DNA of 64,000 nucleotides from Affinibrenneria salicis (GCF_008710095.1 NZ_VYKJ01000001.1:372001-436000); one strand, 5' to 3'; positions 18,269 through 30,745 are shown, counted from the first letter of the stretch. Numbers and translations: made by a program. The notes: generated from the sequence alone by a model not told the origin.

Positions 18269-20185
18269 TCAGGCATCGACCGGACGACGACGCTGCGGCG
18301 CAGCACCATCCTCGCGACGCGGCGCACGCTGACCGTCACGGTAGCCGCCGCGCGCGCCTTCACGGCGATCGCCGGAGAACGAACGACGAGCGTTGCCGCC
18401 TTCGCGACGTTCGCCGCCGCCGAATGAACGGCCGCCTTCACGACGCTCGCCACCGGCAGGACGGCCGCTGCGGCGTTCGCCATCGCGACGCTCATAAGGC
18501 TGAGCCTCGCCCAGTAACTGCATATTCATCGGCTTGTTCAGAATACGCGTACGGGTGAAGTGCGATAACAGGTCGCCCGGCATGCCTTTCGGCAGTTCAA
18601 TCGTAGAATGGGAAGCGAACAGCTTAATGTTGCCGATATAGCGGCTGCTGATATCCCCTTCGTTGGCGATAGCGCCGACGATATGACGGACTTCAACGCC
18701 GTCATCGCGACCCACTTCGATACGGTACAGTTCCATTTCGCCGGCGTCACGACGTTCACGACGCTGCGGACGATCGCCGCCGTCACGGCTGTCGCGACGA
18801 CGATCGCCGCCACGGTCGTCACGATCGCGAAACTCACGACGCGGACGACGTTCCATTGCCGCATCCGGCGGCAGAATCAGCGGACGTTCGCCCTGCGCCA
18901 TTTTCAGCAGCGCGGCGGCCAGCGTTTCCATATCCAGCTCTTCTTCCGGCTGCAGTTTGCTCAGCAGAGCGCGATACATATCCAGATCGCTGCTTTCCAG
19001 CTGCAGCTGAACTTTCGCGGCGAACTTCGCCAGACGACGTTGCCCCAGCAGTTCGGCATTCGGCAGTTCGACTTCAGGGATCGTCAGCTTCATGGTGCGT
19101 TCGATATTGCGCAGCAGGCGGCGTTCACGGTTTTCCACGAACAGCAGCGCGCGGCCGGCGCGACCGGCACGGCCGGTACGGCCAATACGGTGCACGTAAG
19201 ACTCGGAGTCCATCGGAATATCGTAGTTCACCACCAGGCTGATACGCTCAACGTCCAGACCACGAGCGGCCACGTCGGTTGCAATCAGAATATCCAGACG
19301 GCCGTCTTTCAGACGTTCCAGCGTTTGTTCACGCAGCGCCTGGTTCATATCGCCGTTCAGCGCGGCGCTGTTGTAGCCGCTGCGTTCCAGCGCTTCGGCC
19401 ACTTCCAGCGTAGCGTTTTTGGTGCGTACGAAAATAATCGCGGCGTCAAAATCTTCCGCTTCCAGGAAACGCACCAGCGCTTCGTTTTTACGCATGCCGA
19501 ACACCGTCCAGTAGCTCTGGCTGATATCCGGGCGGGTAGTCACGCTGGACTGAATACGCACTTCCTGCGGATCTTTCATGAAACGGCGCGTAATGCGGCG
19601 AATCGCTTCCGGCATGGTGGCGGAGAACAGCGCCGTCTGATGTTCAGCCGGGATCTGCGCCATGATGTTTTCCACATCATCAATAAAGCCCATACGCAGC
19701 ATTTCGTCGGCTTCATCCAGAACCAGACCGCTCAGGTTAGACAGATCCAGCGTACCGCGCTTCAGGTGATCCAACAGACGACCCGGCGTACCCACTACGA
19801 TCTGAGCGCCCTGACGCAGAGCGCGCAGCTGTACGTCATAACGTTGACCGCCATACAGCGCCACAACGTTAGTGCCGTGCATATGTTTAGCAAAATCAGT
19901 ACAAGCTTCAGCAACCTGAACCGCCAGTTCACGGGTCGGCGCCAGCACCAGCACCTGCGGCGCTTTAATTTCAGGTTTTAAATTGTTCAGTAACGGTACC
20001 GCAAAGGCAGCCGTTTTACCGCTGCCGGTCTGCGCCATACCCAGCACATCACGCCCGTTCAGCAGGTGAGGAATACATTCCGCCTGAATCGGCGATGGTT
20101 TTTCGTAGCCCAGATCGGTCAGGGCATTAATAATCGGAGCACTCAGCCCCAAATCAGCAAAAGAGGTTTCAAACTCAGTAGTCAT
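18269..20185 (-). CDS. deaD: DEAD-box ATP-dependent RNA helicase DeaD (CsdA)
   Basis: 638 residues from the ATG at 20185 ([17 protein letters not shown]); the longer frame to 20200 adds five non-conserved residues from an upstream ATG. It unwinds RNA duplexes, aids 50S assembly and mRNA turnover, and is cold-inducible in E. coli. Helicase motifs are visible: Q motif [14 protein letters not shown], Walker [24 protein letters not shown], then ARGLDVERI and [14 protein letters not shown] DbpA/CsdA RNA-binding domain ([24 protein letters not shown]) precedes a basic, Arg/Gly-rich tail with repeated GERREG units. Confidence 0.97.
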   Translation of the reverse strand: MTTEFETSFADLGLSAPIINALTDLGYEKPSPIQAECIPHLLNGRDVLGMAQTGSGKTAAFAVPLLNNLKPEIKAPQVLVLAPTRELAVQVAEACTDFAKHMHGTNVVALYGGQRYDVQLRALRQGAQIVVGTPGRLLDHLKRGTLDLSNLSGLVLDEADEMLRMGFIDDVENIMAQIPAEHQTALFSATMPEAIRRITRRFMKDPQEVRIQSSVTTRPDISQSYWTVFGMRKNEALVRFLEAEDFDAAIIFVRTKNATLEVAEALERSGYNSAALNGDMNQALREQTLERLKDGRLDILIATDVAARGLDVERISLVVNYDIPMDSESYVHRIGRTGRAGRAGRALLFVENRERRLLRNIERTMKLTIPEVELPNAELLGQRRLAKFAAKVQLQLESSDLDMYRALLSKLQPEEELDMETLAAALLKMAQGERPLILPPDAAMERRPRREFRDRDDRGGDRRRDSRDGGDRPQRRERRDAGEMELYRIEVGRDDGVEVRHIVGAIANEGDISSRYIGNIKLFASHSTIELPKGMPGDLLSHFTRTRILNKPMNMQLLGEAQPYERRDGERRSGRPAGGERREGGRSFGGGERREGGNARRSFSGDRREGARGGYRDGQRAPRREDGAAPQRRRPVDA

Positions 20186-20296
20186 GTACACGTGCCTCAT
20201 AAGAGATGGCGGCCAGTCTACATAACTCGTCGAGAAAATTTTCAGTCATTTTCATTGAAAAGTGTGAACCGGCTCAAATTGGATTAAAAAGCGAAC

Positions 20297-20325
20297 AAAA
20301 AAGCCCTCACCCGCAAAGGTGATGA
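20297..20325 (-). terminator. Putative intrinsic terminator after nlpI
   Basis: On the minus strand TCACC pairs with GGTGA around TTTGCG, then GGGC and six T. The stem is short (5 bp) and the T-run is separated by four bases, so this is a modest candidate. It lies between the nlpI stop and the deaD start region. Confidence 0.45.
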
Positions 20326-20358
20326 AAAAAAGTTATTCAGGCTGAAAATGTTCGTCAG

Positions 20359-21243
20359 CTATTGCTGGTCCGATCCTGATAGGTCGTCTTGCTCCTGGCC
20401 CAATAGCGCCAGTTCCAACAATGCATAGCGGTGCTCAACAAAATTATGAACATTGTTAGCAACCGTCAGCTTGAACAGCGCCGAAGCGGTGTTCTTGTCC
20501 CCCAGACTTAGGTAGTGCTTACCTAAATAGAAGTCAGTTTCACTGAGATGCTCAGCGAGCGAAGTGTTATCCGTTGCTTCTTCCTGCAGACGCTGCATCA
20601 GCGTTCTTTCGCTGATATCGCCCAGGTAGAATTCGACTATATTCCATCCCCACGGTCCCCTTTTCGCTTCGTCATAGCGTTTTCTCAACGCGACTTCGGC
20701 ATCCTGTGGATTGATTTCTCGCTCCGCCAGGAACAGCCACAACGAACGGAAAGGATCGTTTGGATCGTCTCGATAAAACGCCAGCAGATCATCCTGCGCT
20801 AACAGATAGCGACCGCCATAGTACAAGGCGATGCCCCGGTTTAAACGCGCGTAATTGTAAGTTGGATCAAGCTCTAGTACAGAATCAAACGCTTCATAGG
20901 CAGCATCAAAATTGCCTGCCTGCGTTAAATATATCCCCAGATAGTTAAAAACTTCTGGAATATCAGGCCTGATAGCCAACGCTTGTGAAAAATCATTTCG
21001 CGCCAGCGCCCTCAGACCCAGACTATCATACAGCACTCCGCGCTCATATAATAGCTGTGCTCGTTCATCATCGGTTAAAGCCCGACTCGCAAGAATCTGC
21101 TCCATACGCGCCAGAATCACTTCCTGTTGTAATGCAGGCTGTAATGGAACTGCCAGAACTGCGTCTTTACGCCAATCAGTGTTGCTGCATCCTGCCAGCA
21201 TAAGTGCTGTCGCAACGTAACACCAGCGCAAGAAAGGCCTCAT
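20359..21243 (-). CDS. nlpI: Outer-membrane lipoprotein NlpI
   Basis: 294 residues, E. coli length. The lipoprotein signal ends in LAGC with Cys19 as the lipidation site, and the following SNT residues do not give an inner-membrane retention signal. Several TPR repeats occupy about residues 60-260 (for example [28 protein letters not shown] and [25 protein letters not shown]). NlpI scaffolds peptidoglycan hydrolases and presents substrates such as MepS to the Prc protease. It follows pnp by 127 bp as in E. coli. Confidence 0.97.
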   Translation of the reverse strand: MRPFLRWCYVATALMLAGCSNTDWRKDAVLAVPLQPALQQEVILARMEQILASRALTDDERAQLLYERGVLYDSLGLRALARNDFSQALAIRPDIPEVFNYLGIYLTQAGNFDAAYEAFDSVLELDPTYNYARLNRGIALYYGGRYLLAQDDLLAFYRDDPNDPFRSLWLFLAEREINPQDAEVALRKRYDEAKRGPWGWNIVEFYLGDISERTLMQRLQEEATDNTSLAEHLSETDFYLGKHYLSLGDKNTASALFKLTVANNVHNFVEHRYALLELALLGQEQDDLSGSDQQ

Positions 21244-21370
21244 TTCCCACTCCCGAAGACAAACATTGGATGAACATCCTGTCCCCGACTGCTCAAACGT
21301 AAAGGTGTCCCACCTATACGATACGAACAGCCCCCCGTCGCGCGGGGAGCTGCAGGACTGTTGTTAGCAG

Positions 21371-23494
21371 TTATTCTGCTTCCGGTGCTACGGCTGCAAT
21401 ATCGGAAGGCTGAGCATTCGCTTCTTTGATACTTAAACGGACCCGGCCCTGGCGGTCAACTTCCAGAACCTTAACCGGTACTTCCTGGCCCATTGCCAGA
21501 TAGTCTGTCACTTTCTCAACGCGCTTGTCGGCGATTTGAGAAATATGCACCAGACCTTCTTTACCCCCGCCGATCGCCACGAAGGCGCCGAAATCGACGA
21601 TGCGGGTCACTTTACCCTGATAGATACGTCCCACTTCGATTTCCGCGGTGATCTCTTCGATGCGGCGGATCGCGTGTTTCGCTTTCTCACCGTCGGTCGA
21701 GGCGATTTTCACCGTACCATCATCTTCAATCTCAATGGTCGTACCGGTTTCTTCAGTCAGCGCGCGAATAACCGAGCCGCCTTTACCGATGACGTCTTTG
21801 ATCTTATCGGTGCTGATCTTGATGGTGTGAATACGCGGCGCGAATTCGGAGATATCGCCACGCGGCGTGCTGATCGCCTGTTCCATCACGCCCAGAATGT
21901 GCAGTCGCGCACCTTTGGCCTGATTCAGCGCCACCTGCATGATTTCACGCGTGATGCCTTCAATCTTGATATCCATCTGCAGCGCGGTAACGCCTTCGCG
22001 GCTACCGGCTACTTTAAAGTCCATATCGCCCAGGTGATCTTCATCGCCCAGAATATCTGATAGTACGACGAAGTTATCGCCCTCTTTCACCAGACCCATG
22101 GCGATACCGGCTACGGCAGCCTTAATCGGTACGCCGGCATCCATCAGCGCCAGCGAAGCGCCGCACACGGAAGCCATGGAAGAAGAGCCGTTAGACTCGG
22201 TGATTTCGGACACGACGCGCACGGTGTACGGGAATTCGTTCGCCTTCGGCATAACCGCCAGCACGCCGCGTTTCGCCAGACGGCCGTGGCCGATCTCACG
22301 ACGCTTCGGCGAGCCGACCATACCGGTTTCGCCTACGGAGTACGGAGGGAAGTTGTAGTGCAACAGGAAGCGATCGGTGCGTTCGCCGGTCAGTTCGTCG
22401 ATGGTCTGCGCATCGCGTTCGGTGCCCAGCGTGGCGGTAACCAGCGCCTGAGTTTCACCGCGGGTGAACAAAGCGGAGCCGTGAGTACGCGGCAGAACGC
22501 CGGTGCGCACGTCCAGACCACGAATCATGTCTTTTTCGCGACCGTCGATACGCGGCTCACCGCGCAGCACGCGGCTACGAACGACGTTTTTCTCAATGCC
22601 GCCGAGAATGTCCTGAATTTCACCGGCGTCCAGCGTTTCGTCTTCGGCCAGCAGCGCGGCTTCGACGTCGGCTTTAATCGCATCAACCTGAGCGTAACGT
22701 TCCTGCTTTTCCGTAATGCGGTAGGCATCTCCCAGGCGCGCTTCGGACAGATCTTTAACGCGCTGCAGTAAGGGGGCGTTGACTTCCTGCGCCTGCCATT
22801 CCCACTTCGGTTTACCGGCTTCGGCCACCAGCGAGTTAATGTTTTCAATCACCACCTGCTGCTGCTCGTGGCCAAACACCACGGCTCCCAGCATTTGATC
22901 TTCGGACAGCAGATCGGCTTCGGACTCCACCATCAGCACGGCGGCGGAGGTACCGGCCACGACCAGATCCAGACGGCTTTCTTTCAGCTCATCGGTAGTC
23001 GGGTTCAGTACATACTGATCGTTGATATAGCCCACGCGCGCGGCGCCAATCGGGCCGTTGAACGGAATGCCGGACAGGCTCAGCGCGGCGGATGCGCCGA
23101 TCAGCGCGACGATATCCGGGTTAACCTGCGGGTTAACCGATACCACGGTGGCGATGACCTGCACTTCGTTGACGAAACCTTTCGGGAACAGCGGACGAAC
23201 CGGGCGGTCGATCAGACGGCAAATCAGGGTTTCGCCCTCGCTCGGACGACCTTCACGGCGGAAGAAGCCGCCGGGGATACGGCCCGCAGCGTAGGTGCGT
23301 TCCTGGTAGTTAACGGTTAACGGGAAGAAGTCCTGACCCGGCTTCGCTTTCTTCGCGCCCACAACGGTAACGAAAACGGCGGTGTCATCCATGCTCACCA
23401 TCACAGCGGCGGTGGCCTGGCGGGCCATCATACCGGTCTCAATCGTGACGGTATGCTGACCATATTGAAATTTACGAACGATCGGATTGAGCAA
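21371..23494 (-). CDS. pnp: Polyribonucleotide nucleotidyltransferase (PNPase)
   Basis: 707 residues (E. coli 711). It is a 3'-5' phosphorolytic exoribonuclease and degradosome partner. Order: RNase PH domain 1 (about 10-145), helical linker, RNase PH domain 2 (about 310-540, with the active-site region [21 protein letters not shown]), KH domain ([21 protein letters not shown]), S1 domain ([34 protein letters not shown]). It starts [21 protein letters not shown]. Its leader carries the long hairpin listed separately. Confidence 0.98.
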   Translation of the reverse strand: MLNPIVRKFQYGQHTVTIETGMMARQATAAVMVSMDDTAVFVTVVGAKKAKPGQDFFPLTVNYQERTYAAGRIPGGFFRREGRPSEGETLICRLIDRPVRPLFPKGFVNEVQVIATVVSVNPQVNPDIVALIGASAALSLSGIPFNGPIGAARVGYINDQYVLNPTTDELKESRLDLVVAGTSAAVLMVESEADLLSEDQMLGAVVFGHEQQQVVIENINSLVAEAGKPKWEWQAQEVNAPLLQRVKDLSEARLGDAYRITEKQERYAQVDAIKADVEAALLAEDETLDAGEIQDILGGIEKNVVRSRVLRGEPRIDGREKDMIRGLDVRTGVLPRTHGSALFTRGETQALVTATLGTERDAQTIDELTGERTDRFLLHYNFPPYSVGETGMVGSPKRREIGHGRLAKRGVLAVMPKANEFPYTVRVVSEITESNGSSSMASVCGASLALMDAGVPIKAAVAGIAMGLVKEGDNFVVLSDILGDEDHLGDMDFKVAGSREGVTALQMDIKIEGITREIMQVALNQAKGARLHILGVMEQAISTPRGDISEFAPRIHTIKISTDKIKDVIGKGGSVIRALTEETGTTIEIEDDGTVKIASTDGEKAKHAIRRIEEITAEIEVGRIYQGKVTRIVDFGAFVAIGGGKEGLVHISQIADKRVEKVTDYLAMGQEVPVKVLEVDRQGRVRLSIKEANAQPSDIAAVAPEAE

Positions 23495-23571
23495 GATAAT
23501 ATCCTTTATTTAGGGCGCGGCGGCACAACAGCTCGCGCGCCTGTGAACAACCGATCCTGTCATCACATCCT

Positions 23572-23628
23572 CGCGACTAATGACAACCTTTACCCGGCCC
23601 CTGCCGTTAAAGCCTCTCATTAGCCGCG
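23572..23628 (-). promoter_or_regulatory. pnp leader long hairpin (RNase III/PNPase autoregulation site)
   Basis: On the minus strand CGCGGCTAATGA pairs with TCATTAGTCGCG (one mismatch), and pairing continues inward through GAGGCTTTAACGG against CCGGGTAAAGG. In E. coli a stem-loop at this position is cut by RNase III, after which PNPase degrades the short duplex and represses its own translation. The conserved sRNA SraG/PsrO is encoded in this same interval on the opposite strand in E. coli. The terminator at 23697-23723 could end such an RNA here, but I could not confirm a promoter. Confidence 0.75.
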
Positions 23629-23696
23629 CGAACCGCTGCAATGCAAGATCCTGTTAAAACAACAACATATGACGCCGACTGGCTATCGATTCCTGG

Positions 23697-23723
23697 AAAA
23701 AAGGGGCCTTAACAGGCCCCTTT
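23697..23723. terminator. Intrinsic terminator after rpsO (bidirectional)
   Basis: AGGGGCCT and AGGCCCCT form an 8-bp stem; six A precede it (a T-run for the minus strand) and TTT follows. On the minus strand it lies just after rpsO and would partly separate rpsO from pnp, as in E. coli. Confidence 0.8.
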
Positions 23724-23741
23724 CTACTGAAACTCGCCAGA

Positions 23742-24056
<315 letters not shown>

Positions 24057-24133
24057 CTAATTCAGCCACTCAGGAATCAAGCCGCATTATTCTACTCTTA
24101 GCCCGATTCGATAGCAAGGCGACAAAATTTTGC

Positions 24134-25078
24134 TTATTGCGGGAACTCAACCACCAGACGACGCGGAGCGACCCGGCCGTCGTCATCGATGTCGCCAACG
24201 CCGATGAAGCGATGCTCCTCGCCTTCGGTAATGCGCACCATGCCCTGAGACGGCGCGTTTGCCGTCTGTACCGCCTGCCCCAGTTTGAGGTAACCGGCCA
24301 CCACCGGGAGCAGGTTCACTTCAGGGAAATCCAGCACTGCGCTGTCCATCGGCAGCAACAGCGGATCCAGACGCTCGCGCGGCGCGCTTTCGTCGGCCTG
24401 AGCCTGCGCCAGCAATGCGTTGAGACGATCCAGCGTCACCATACGCTCAATGGGATAAGTCGCGACCTGCAGCCGACGCAGGAAGCTCACGTGCGCGCCG
24501 CACCCCAGCTTTTCGCCCAAATCATCGATGATGGTGCGAATATAGGTTCCTTTGGAACAGTGGATCTCCAGCTCCAGCTCAAGACCTTCCCAGCGGATAA
24601 ATCGTAGTTCATAAACGGTAATATCGCGCGCTTCTCGTTCCACCACCAGTCCCTGGCGCGCATATTCATACAGCGGACGCCCCTGGTGTTTAAGTGCGGA
24701 ATACATGGAAGGCACCTGCTGAGTGGTGCCGCGGAAGCTGTCCAGCGCCTGCTCCAGCTCGTCCGCGCTGAAGGCGACATCTCGCTCGGCGATAATGTTG
24801 CCTTCGGCATCCGAGGTATCGGTACGCTGGCCAAGGCGGGCCACTACGCGGTAGCGTTTATCCGAATCCAGCAGATAACGGGAAAACTTCGTCGCTTCCC
24901 CGAGGCAAATCGGCAGCATGCCGGTGGCCAGCGGATCCAGCGCGCCGGTGTGACCGGCCTTGTTGGCATTAAAGATGCGCTTTACTTTCTGCAGCGCGTC
25001 GTTAGAGGAAAGACCGTGCGGTTTATCCAGCAACAGAACGCCGTGAACGTCACGGCCGCGACGACGAGGACGACTCAT
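24134..25078 (-). CDS. truB: tRNA pseudouridine(55) synthase TruB
   Basis: 314 residues (E. coli 314). It makes the universal pseudouridine at position 55 in tRNA T-arms. The catalytic Asp is Asp48 in [16 protein letters not shown], and [27 protein letters not shown] is the conserved RNA-binding part. The ATG shares one base with the rbfA stop (TGATG), so it is translationally coupled. Confidence 0.98.
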   Translation of the reverse strand: MSRPRRRGRDVHGVLLLDKPHGLSSNDALQKVKRIFNANKAGHTGALDPLATGMLPICLGEATKFSRYLLDSDKRYRVVARLGQRTDTSDAEGNIIAERDVAFSADELEQALDSFRGTTQQVPSMYSALKHQGRPLYEYARQGLVVEREARDITVYELRFIRWEGLELELEIHCSKGTYIRTIIDDLGEKLGCGAHVSFLRRLQVATYPIERMVTLDRLNALLAQAQADESAPRERLDPLLLPMDSAVLDFPEVNLLPVVAGYLKLGQAVQTANAPSQGMVRITEGEEHRFIGVGDIDDDGRVAPRRLVVEFPQ

Positions 25079-25488
25079 CAGGATTCCTCGTCATGGCCTG
25101 ATGCGGAGCGACGTTCGGCATCTTTCTTCACGACATCGCTCACCAGGTTGGACATACGCATGCCTTCCACCAGCGAACTGTCGTAGGCGAAGGTCAGCTC
25201 AGGCACCACGCGCAGGCGCATCGCTTTGCCGATCAGGCTGCGGATAAAGCCAGATGCGTCCTGCAGCGCCTTCACGCCGGTGATAATACGCTGCGGATCG
25301 TGATCGTCGGTCAGCACATCAAGGAACGTGACGTAGACTTTCGCATAGGCTAAGTCACGGGAGACTTCGACACCGGACACCGTCGCCATACCAACGCGCG
25401 GATCTTTCACCTCACGCTGCAAAATAATCGCTATCTCTTTTTGCATTTCCTGCGCGACACGTTGCGTGCGGCTAAATTCTTTTGCCAT
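25078..25488 (-). CDS. rbfA: 30S ribosome-binding factor A
   Basis: 136 residues from the ATG at 25488 ([20 protein letters not shown]), which aligns with the E. coli start; an upstream in-frame start at 25506 adds six unconserved residues. It is a KH-type cold-shock factor for late 30S maturation. Landmarks: [28 protein letters not shown] and [26 protein letters not shown]. Confidence 0.97.
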   Translation of the reverse strand: MAKEFSRTQRVAQEMQKEIAIILQREVKDPRVGMATVSGVEVSRDLAYAKVYVTFLDVLTDDHDPQRIITGVKALQDASGFIRSLIGKAMRLRVVPELTFAYDSSLVEGMRMSNLVSDVVKKDAERRSASGHDEES

Positions 25489-25562
25489 GATAAATTCTCC
25501 AGACAAAGCGGGGGGCTCAACGGCCCCCCTGGTGAATAACGTAGATTATCGCTGCGCGAGTC

Positions 25563-28268
25563 TTAGTCGATGGTGCGTTTGATCTCAATCGTTTCAAAAA
25601 CTTCGATCACGTCGCCGGCACGAACATCATTATAGTTCTTCACGCCGATACCACATTCCATGCCGTTACGCACTTCGTTGACATCATCTTTGAAGCGGCG
25701 CAGGGATTCCAGCTCGCCTTCATAGATCACGATGTTTTCACGCAGCACGCGAATAGGATTGTGACGTTTCACCACGCCTTCGGTCACCATACAGCCGGCG
25801 ATGGCGCCGAACTTCGGCGATTTGAACACATCGCGCACTTCGGCCAGACCGATGATCTGCTGTTTATACTCAGGCGACAGCATACCACTCATCGCCTGCT
25901 TCACTTCGTCAATCAGATCGTAGATAACGGAGTAATAACGCAGATCCAGACTTTCGGTTTCCACCACGCGACGCGCGGAGGCGTCGGCACGGACGTTGAA
26001 GCCAAGGATGATGGCGTTGGAAGCCGCCGCCAGCGTGGCGTCCGTTTCGGTAATGCCGCCCACGCCGATGCCCACGATTTTCACTTTCACTTCATCAGTG
26101 GACAGTTTCTGCAGCGCGTCGGAAATAGCTTCGCTCGAGCCCTGAACGTCGGCTTTCAGCACGATGTTCAGTTCGGAAACTTCGCCTTCCGTCATGTTCG
26201 CAAACATGTTTTCCAGTTTGGATTTCTGCTGACGCGCCAGTTTAACTTCGCGGAATTTACCCTGACGATAGAGAGCCACTTCACGCGCTTTTTTCTCGTC
26301 GCGCACCACGGTCGCTTCGTCACCTGCGGCCGGCACGCCGGACAGGCCCAGAATCTCAACCGGGATAGACGGACCGGCTTCGGTAATTTCGCGCCCCAGT
26401 TCGTCACGCATCGCACGCACACGGCCGTATTCGAAACCGCACAGCACGATATCGCCTTTATTCAGCGTACCTTCGCGCACCAGCACGGTGGCAACCGGAC
26501 CGCGGCCTTTATCCAGGAAGGATTCAATGACCACGCCGCTCGCCATTCCTTTGCGGATCGCTTTCAGCTCCAGCACTTCGGCCTGCAGCAGAATCGCATC
26601 GAGCAGTTCATCGATACCGGTTCCGGCTTTGGCGGAAACGTGGACAAACTGCGACTCGCCGCCCCACTCTTCCGGCATGATGCCATACTGAGACAGCTCG
26701 GTTTTCACCCGATCAGGATCGGCTTCCGGCTTATCGATCTTGTTGACCGCAACCACAACCGGCACCTTAGCGGCTTTAGCATGCTGGATAGCTTCGATGG
26801 TCTGCGGCATCACGCCGTCATCGGCGGCCACCACCAGCACGACGATATCCGTCGCCTGGGCGCCGCGGGCACGCATCGCGGTAAACGCGGCGTGGCCGGG
26901 GGTATCCAGGAAGGTGATCATGCCGTTATCGGTCTCAACGTGATAAGCACCGATATGCTGGGTAATCCCGCCCGCCTCGCCGGCGGCGACTTTGGTTGAG
27001 CGAATATAGTCCAGCAGAGAAGTTTTACCGTGGTCGACGTGGCCCATGATGGTCACGACCGGCGCGCGCGATTCAGCCGCGGCCATACCGGTGTCGCGGT
27101 CGCTCATCACCGCTTCTTCCAGCTCGTTTTCACGACGCAGGATGACTTTGTGGCCCATTTCTTCCGCCACCAGCTGCGCGGTTTCCTGGTCGATGACCTG
27201 GTTAATGGTCGCCATGGCGCCCAGCTTCATCATGGTTTTAATAACCTGAGAGCCTTTAACCGCCATTTTGTTGGCCAATTCCGCCACGGTGACGGTTTCG
27301 CCGATCACTACGTCGCGGTTAACCGCCTGCGCCGGCTTGGTGAAGCTCTGCTGCAGAGTGCTCGGTTTACGTTTGCCCTTACCGCCGCGGGTAACGGCGC
27401 GCGCTTCTTCGCGATCGGCTTTGGATTCAGACAGGCGGTTGCCTTTCTTCTGTTTGGTCGCCTTACCGCCGCGCGTGCGGCTGCGGCGATCGCCCTCAAC
27501 CTTGCGGTCGTTTTCATCTTCCGCCTGACGGGCATGCTGCGAGGTGGTGACATGATAATCAGCCGTTTCCACTTCTTCCGGCGCGGAATCTTTCCAGGCG
27601 CCCGTTTCGGCCATCTTACGCGCCTCTTCGGCCACGCGACGCGCATTTTCTTCAACTTTGCGCTGCGCTTCTTCTTCCGCTTTGCGTTTCAGCTCGGCGG
27701 CCTCGGCTTCACGGCGGGCCTTTTCGGCCTGCAACGGCCGGGCAATCGTTTCGTTTTGTTGGTTGGTCACTTTTTCTTTTTCCGCTACTTCACGCTTAGC
27801 TTGTTCAGCGGCCTCACGTTTGGCTTGCTCTTCAGCAGCACGTTTCGCCTGGTCTGCAGCTTCGCGTCGGGCTTTTTCTTCCGCCTCGCGTTTAGCCTGC
27901 TCTTCAGCGACTCGTTGCGCCTGTTCTTCCGCTTCACGCCGTGCCTGCTCTTCCGCCGCTGACTGATCAGCTTCCAGAGGATCGCGTTTCACATAAGTGC
28001 GTTTCTTGCGGACTTCTATCTGCACCGATTTACTTTTACCCCCGGTGCCCGGAATATTCAAGGTACTACGCGTTTTACGCTGCAACGTCAATTTTCCTGA
28101 CGCCTGACCGCGCTCCCGGTTCAGGTGCGCCAGTAGCGTTTCTTTCTCGTGCTGGGTCACAGAATCCGACGCAGACTTGGTTACACCCGCGTCAGCAAAC
28201 TGCTGTATCAGGCGGTCAACCGAAGTCTGAATCTCTGCGGCCAGCGATTTTACGGTTACATCTGTCAT
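25563..28268 (-). CDS. infB: Translation initiation factor IF-2
   Basis: 901 residues (E. coli 890). It brings fMet-tRNA to the 30S subunit and promotes subunit joining. Order: N-terminal IF2N domain, a highly charged Ala/Glu/Lys/Arg coiled region at about 105-250 with many [14 protein letters not shown] repeats, a second IF2N domain around 320-380, the G domain (G1 [10 protein letters not shown]3 DTPGHAAF, G4 NKID), domains II-III, and the C-terminal fMet-binding domain ending [13 protein letters not shown]. The charged repeat is a natural length-variable zone in enterobacteria. Confidence 0.98.
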   Translation of the reverse strand: MTDVTVKSLAAEIQTSVDRLIQQFADAGVTKSASDSVTQHEKETLLAHLNRERGQASGKLTLQRKTRSTLNIPGTGGKSKSVQIEVRKKRTYVKRDPLEADQSAAEEQARREAEEQAQRVAEEQAKREAEEKARREAADQAKRAAEEQAKREAAEQAKREVAEKEKVTNQQNETIARPLQAEKARREAEAAELKRKAEEEAQRKVEENARRVAEEARKMAETGAWKDSAPEEVETADYHVTTSQHARQAEDENDRKVEGDRRSRTRGGKATKQKKGNRLSESKADREEARAVTRGGKGKRKPSTLQQSFTKPAQAVNRDVVIGETVTVAELANKMAVKGSQVIKTMMKLGAMATINQVIDQETAQLVAEEMGHKVILRRENELEEAVMSDRDTGMAAAESRAPVVTIMGHVDHGKTSLLDYIRSTKVAAGEAGGITQHIGAYHVETDNGMITFLDTPGHAAFTAMRARGAQATDIVVLVVAADDGVMPQTIEAIQHAKAAKVPVVVAVNKIDKPEADPDRVKTELSQYGIMPEEWGGESQFVHVSAKAGTGIDELLDAILLQAEVLELKAIRKGMASGVVIESFLDKGRGPVATVLVREGTLNKGDIVLCGFEYGRVRAMRDELGREITEAGPSIPVEILGLSGVPAAGDEATVVRDEKKAREVALYRQGKFREVKLARQQKSKLENMFANMTEGEVSELNIVLKADVQGSSEAISDALQKLSTDEVKVKIVGIGVGGITETDATLAAASNAIILGFNVRADASARRVVETESLDLRYYSVIYDLIDEVKQAMSGMLSPEYKQQIIGLAEVRDVFKSPKFGAIAGCMVTEGVVKRHNPIRVLRENIVIYEGELESLRRFKDDVNEVRNGMECGIGVKNYNDVRAGDVIEVFETIEIKRTID

Positions 28269-28293
28269 GCTGTTCCTTTCCTGCTACAGTTCG

Positions 28294-29784
28294 TTATTCA
28301 TTTTCGTCGCCAAACCAACAGATATTACGGGCGGCCATAATCAGCTCACCGGCTTTTTCATCATCCAGCCCTTCAATATCTCTCAGGTCGTCGACACCCT
28401 GCTCAGCAAGATCTTCCAGCGTACAAACACCGTGCGCAGCCAGACTGAACGCCAGCTCACGCGCCAGACCCGGCAGGCCGAGCAAATCATCTGCGGGTTT
28501 TCCGGCGCCCCGGCTCTCTTCCTGAGCCAGAGCCAGCGTAGTCAGTGCGGCCTTCGCGCGTTCGCGCAACGCTTCGACAGTCTCTTCGTCCAGACCGTCA
28601 ATCTCCATCAGCTCTTTAATTGGCACGTAGGCCAGTTCTTCGAGCGAGGAGAAGCCTTCCTCCACCAGCACGGTGGCAAACTCTTCGTCAATATCCAGAT
28701 ACTTCGTGAAGATATCAATCGCGGCATGCGCTTCGGCCTGGTGTTTGGCCTGCAGATCTTCGATGGTCATTACGTTCAGTTCCCAGCCGCTCAATTGAGA
28801 AGCCAGACGAACGTTCTGGCCGTTACGGCCAATGGCCTGCGCCAGATTACCCGACTCAACGGCCAGGTCCATGGTGTGGTTATCTTCATCCACCACAATT
28901 GAAGCCACATCGGCCGGCGCCATAGCATTAATAACGAACTGAGCCGGATTATCATCCCACAGCACGATATCAATACGTTCCCCCGCCAGCTCGCTGGAGA
29001 CGGCCTGAACGCGCGCGCCGCGCATCCCGACACAGGCGCCGACCGGGTCGATGCGCTTGTCGTTAGTCTTAACGGCAATCTTCGCGCGGGAACCCGGATC
29101 GCGAGCGGCGGCTTTAATTTCAATCACTTCTTCGCCGATTTCCGGCACTTCAATGCGGAACAGTTCGATCAGCATTTCCGGACGTGAGCGGCTGACAAAC
29201 AGTTGGGCGCCGCGCGCTTCGGGGCGAACGGCATACAGTACGCCGCGCACCCGGTCGCCCGGACGGAAGTTTTCGCGCGGCAGCATGTCTTCGCGGCCAA
29301 TCACGGCTTCCGCATTATTGCCCAGATCCAGCGAAATGCTGTCGCGATTCACTTTCTTCACCACGCCGGTAACGATTTCGCCTTCCTGCTCGCGGAATTG
29401 CTCAACCACCATGGCGCGTTCGGCTTCACGCACTTTCTGCACGATAACCTGTTTCGCGGTCTGCGTAGTGATGCGGTCGAAGGTGACGGACTCAATCTGA
29501 TCTTCGATGTAGCCGCCCAGCTCGATAGACGGATCTTCAAACTGCGCCGCTTCAAGCGTGATTTCACGCGTCGGCTGAGTCACTTCATTTACGGCCACCC
29601 AACGACGGAAGGTATCGAAGTCGCCGGTTTTACGATCGATGCTGACGCGCACATCGATTTCCTGTTCGTACTTTTTCTTGGTTGCAGTCGCAAGCGCAAT
29701 CTCCAGCGCTTCGAAAATCTTTTCACGCGGAACGGCTTTTTCGTTGGAAACAGCTTCTACAACAGCCAGAATCTCTTTATTCAT
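28294..29784 (-). CDS. nusA: Transcription termination/antitermination protein NusA
   Basis: 496 residues from the ATG at 29784 ([22 protein letters not shown]), aligning with the E. coli start; the frame extends six residues further to 29802. Order: N-terminal RNA polymerase-binding domain, S1 ([22 protein letters not shown]), KH1 and KH2 ([33 protein letters not shown]), then two acidic AR repeats as in gamma-proteobacteria. It controls pausing, rho and N-mediated antitermination. Confidence 0.98.
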   Translation of the reverse strand: MNKEILAVVEAVSNEKAVPREKIFEALEIALATATKKKYEQEIDVRVSIDRKTGDFDTFRRWVAVNEVTQPTREITLEAAQFEDPSIELGGYIEDQIESVTFDRITTQTAKQVIVQKVREAERAMVVEQFREQEGEIVTGVVKKVNRDSISLDLGNNAEAVIGREDMLPRENFRPGDRVRGVLYAVRPEARGAQLFVSRSRPEMLIELFRIEVPEIGEEVIEIKAAARDPGSRAKIAVKTNDKRIDPVGACVGMRGARVQAVSSELAGERIDIVLWDDNPAQFVINAMAPADVASIVVDEDNHTMDLAVESGNLAQAIGRNGQNVRLASQLSGWELNVMTIEDLQAKHQAEAHAAIDIFTKYLDIDEEFATVLVEEGFSSLEELAYVPIKELMEIDGLDEETVEALRERAKAALTTLALAQEESRGAGKPADDLLGLPGLARELAFSLAAHGVCTLEDLAEQGVDDLRDIEGLDDEKAGELIMAARNICWFGDENE

Positions 29785-29805
29785 CCTAGTTGCCTCATCC
29801 AAACT

Positions 29806-30258
29806 TTAAAAGTGGGGTACAAGATTCGCTTTCTGGATGTTGCTCAGCGCGAATACTTCATCTTTGCCTTCCACTGTTACGGTAATCATTTCGCCTTCAA
29901 CGGCCTTGATTACCCCTGACCATTTGCGGCGATTCTGCACGGCCATGCTCAGCACCAGAGTGACCTCTTCACCCAGAAAACGCGCATAGTGTTCGGCGGT
30001 AAACAACGGGCGTTCGAGGCCAGGAGAAGACACTTCCAGGTTATAGGCAACCGTGATCGGATCTTCTACGTCCAGCACTGCGCTGACCTGGTAGCTAACA
30101 TCAGCGCAATCATCAACAGTGATGCCCTTTTCACTATCAATATAGATACGCAGCGTTGACTGACGAGCCCGGACAAACTCAATGCCAACCAGTTCAAAAC
30201 CCAGTGCGGCGACCGGCTCTGAAATCATCGCTGTTAATTTTTGCTCTAATGTGGACAA
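29806..30258 (-). CDS. rimP: Ribosome maturation factor RimP
   Basis: 150 residues from a TTG at 30258 (read as [11 protein letters not shown]), giving exactly the E. coli length. A GGGGGTGG purine stretch lies just upstream; the longer frame to 30351 runs back through the leader terminators and is not credible. RimP binds immature 30S subunits. Landmarks: [37 protein letters not shown] and [21 protein letters not shown]. It is the first protein gene of the metY-rimP-nusA-infB operon. Confidence 0.95.
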   Translation of the reverse strand: MSTLEQKLTAMISEPVAALGFELVGIEFVRARQSTLRIYIDSEKGITVDDCADVSYQVSAVLDVEDPITVAYNLEVSSPGLERPLFTAEHYARFLGEEVTLVLSMAVQNRRKWSGVIKAVEGEMITVTVEGKDEVFALSNIQKANLVPHF

Positions 30259-30275
30259 GCCCACCCCCAAGACAT

Positions 30276-30297
30276 AAAAAAAGGGCCTAATAGCCCA
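30276..30297 (-). terminator. Leader terminator/attenuator 2 of the metY-nusA operon
   Basis: On the minus strand GGGC-TATTAG-GCCC is followed by seven T, ending about 18 bp before the rimP TTG. With the stronger hairpin upstream it makes a tandem attenuator like the one described for E. coli metY-nusA, where NusA feedback acts. Confidence 0.55.
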
Positions 30298-30316
30298 GTG
30301 ATTCTGTTGTCTAATA

Positions 30317-30346
30317 ACAAAAAACCCCGAAATGTCGGGGCTTTTA
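30317..30346 (-). terminator. Leader terminator/attenuator 1 of the metY-nusA operon
   Basis: On the minus strand AAGCCCCGA pairs with TCGGGGTTTT: CCCCGA/TCGGGG 6-bp core plus A-T pairs, loop CATT, then a T-run. It lies between metY and rimP. Confidence 0.85.
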
Positions 30347-30486
30347 TGCAACTGGACCCTATTAACCGCCAGATAAAACGACGGTATACCTCTCGGTCAA
30401 GATTTTTTTCAAAAACCTACTGGGTAAACGCAGACAACCTGCTGAACAGTCTGTTTGAAAAAAAAACTTACCGGGAAGTTTAAAAC

Positions 30487-30563
<77 letters not shown>

Positions 30564-30612
30564 CCTGAAAATGAACGTGGCGAATAATACGCTGCCCACT
30601 ATAAAATAGCAA

Positions 30613-30745
30613 GGTATACCCGTTATCCTTCAGGTTGCAGATACGCTGTCGGCGCTTGCGGAGCGGGCGGCTTAGCGGTGTAAACTCGCCAGCATCCACT
30701 CGCCGGCCGTCTTCCTGCAACTCGAATTATGTATAAGGTATACCG
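30613..30745. repeat. ERIC-like element 2, diverged centre
   Basis: A 133-bp unit bounded by GGTATACC at both ends (30613-30620 and 30738-30745). The left arm reads CGTTATCCTTCAGGTTGCAG and the right arm GTCTTCCTGCAACTCGAATTA, matching ERIC arms in the reverse orientation. The central palindrome of typical ERICs is replaced by unrelated GC-rich sequence. It lies between metY and leuU. Confidence 0.7.

Noticed and set aside
18608..19981. Long plus-strand open frame opposite deaD (457 codons)
   Set aside because: Antisense shadow of a confidently assigned helicase gene; composition is Gln/His/Arg-rich as expected from a reversed GC-rich gene, and there is no domain.
25761..27962. Two long plus-strand frames opposite infB
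   Set aside because: Phe/His-rich shadows of the IF-2 gene.
30259..30351. Extended rimP start at 30351
   Set aside because: It would translate through a leader terminator; the TTG at 30258 gives the exact family length.
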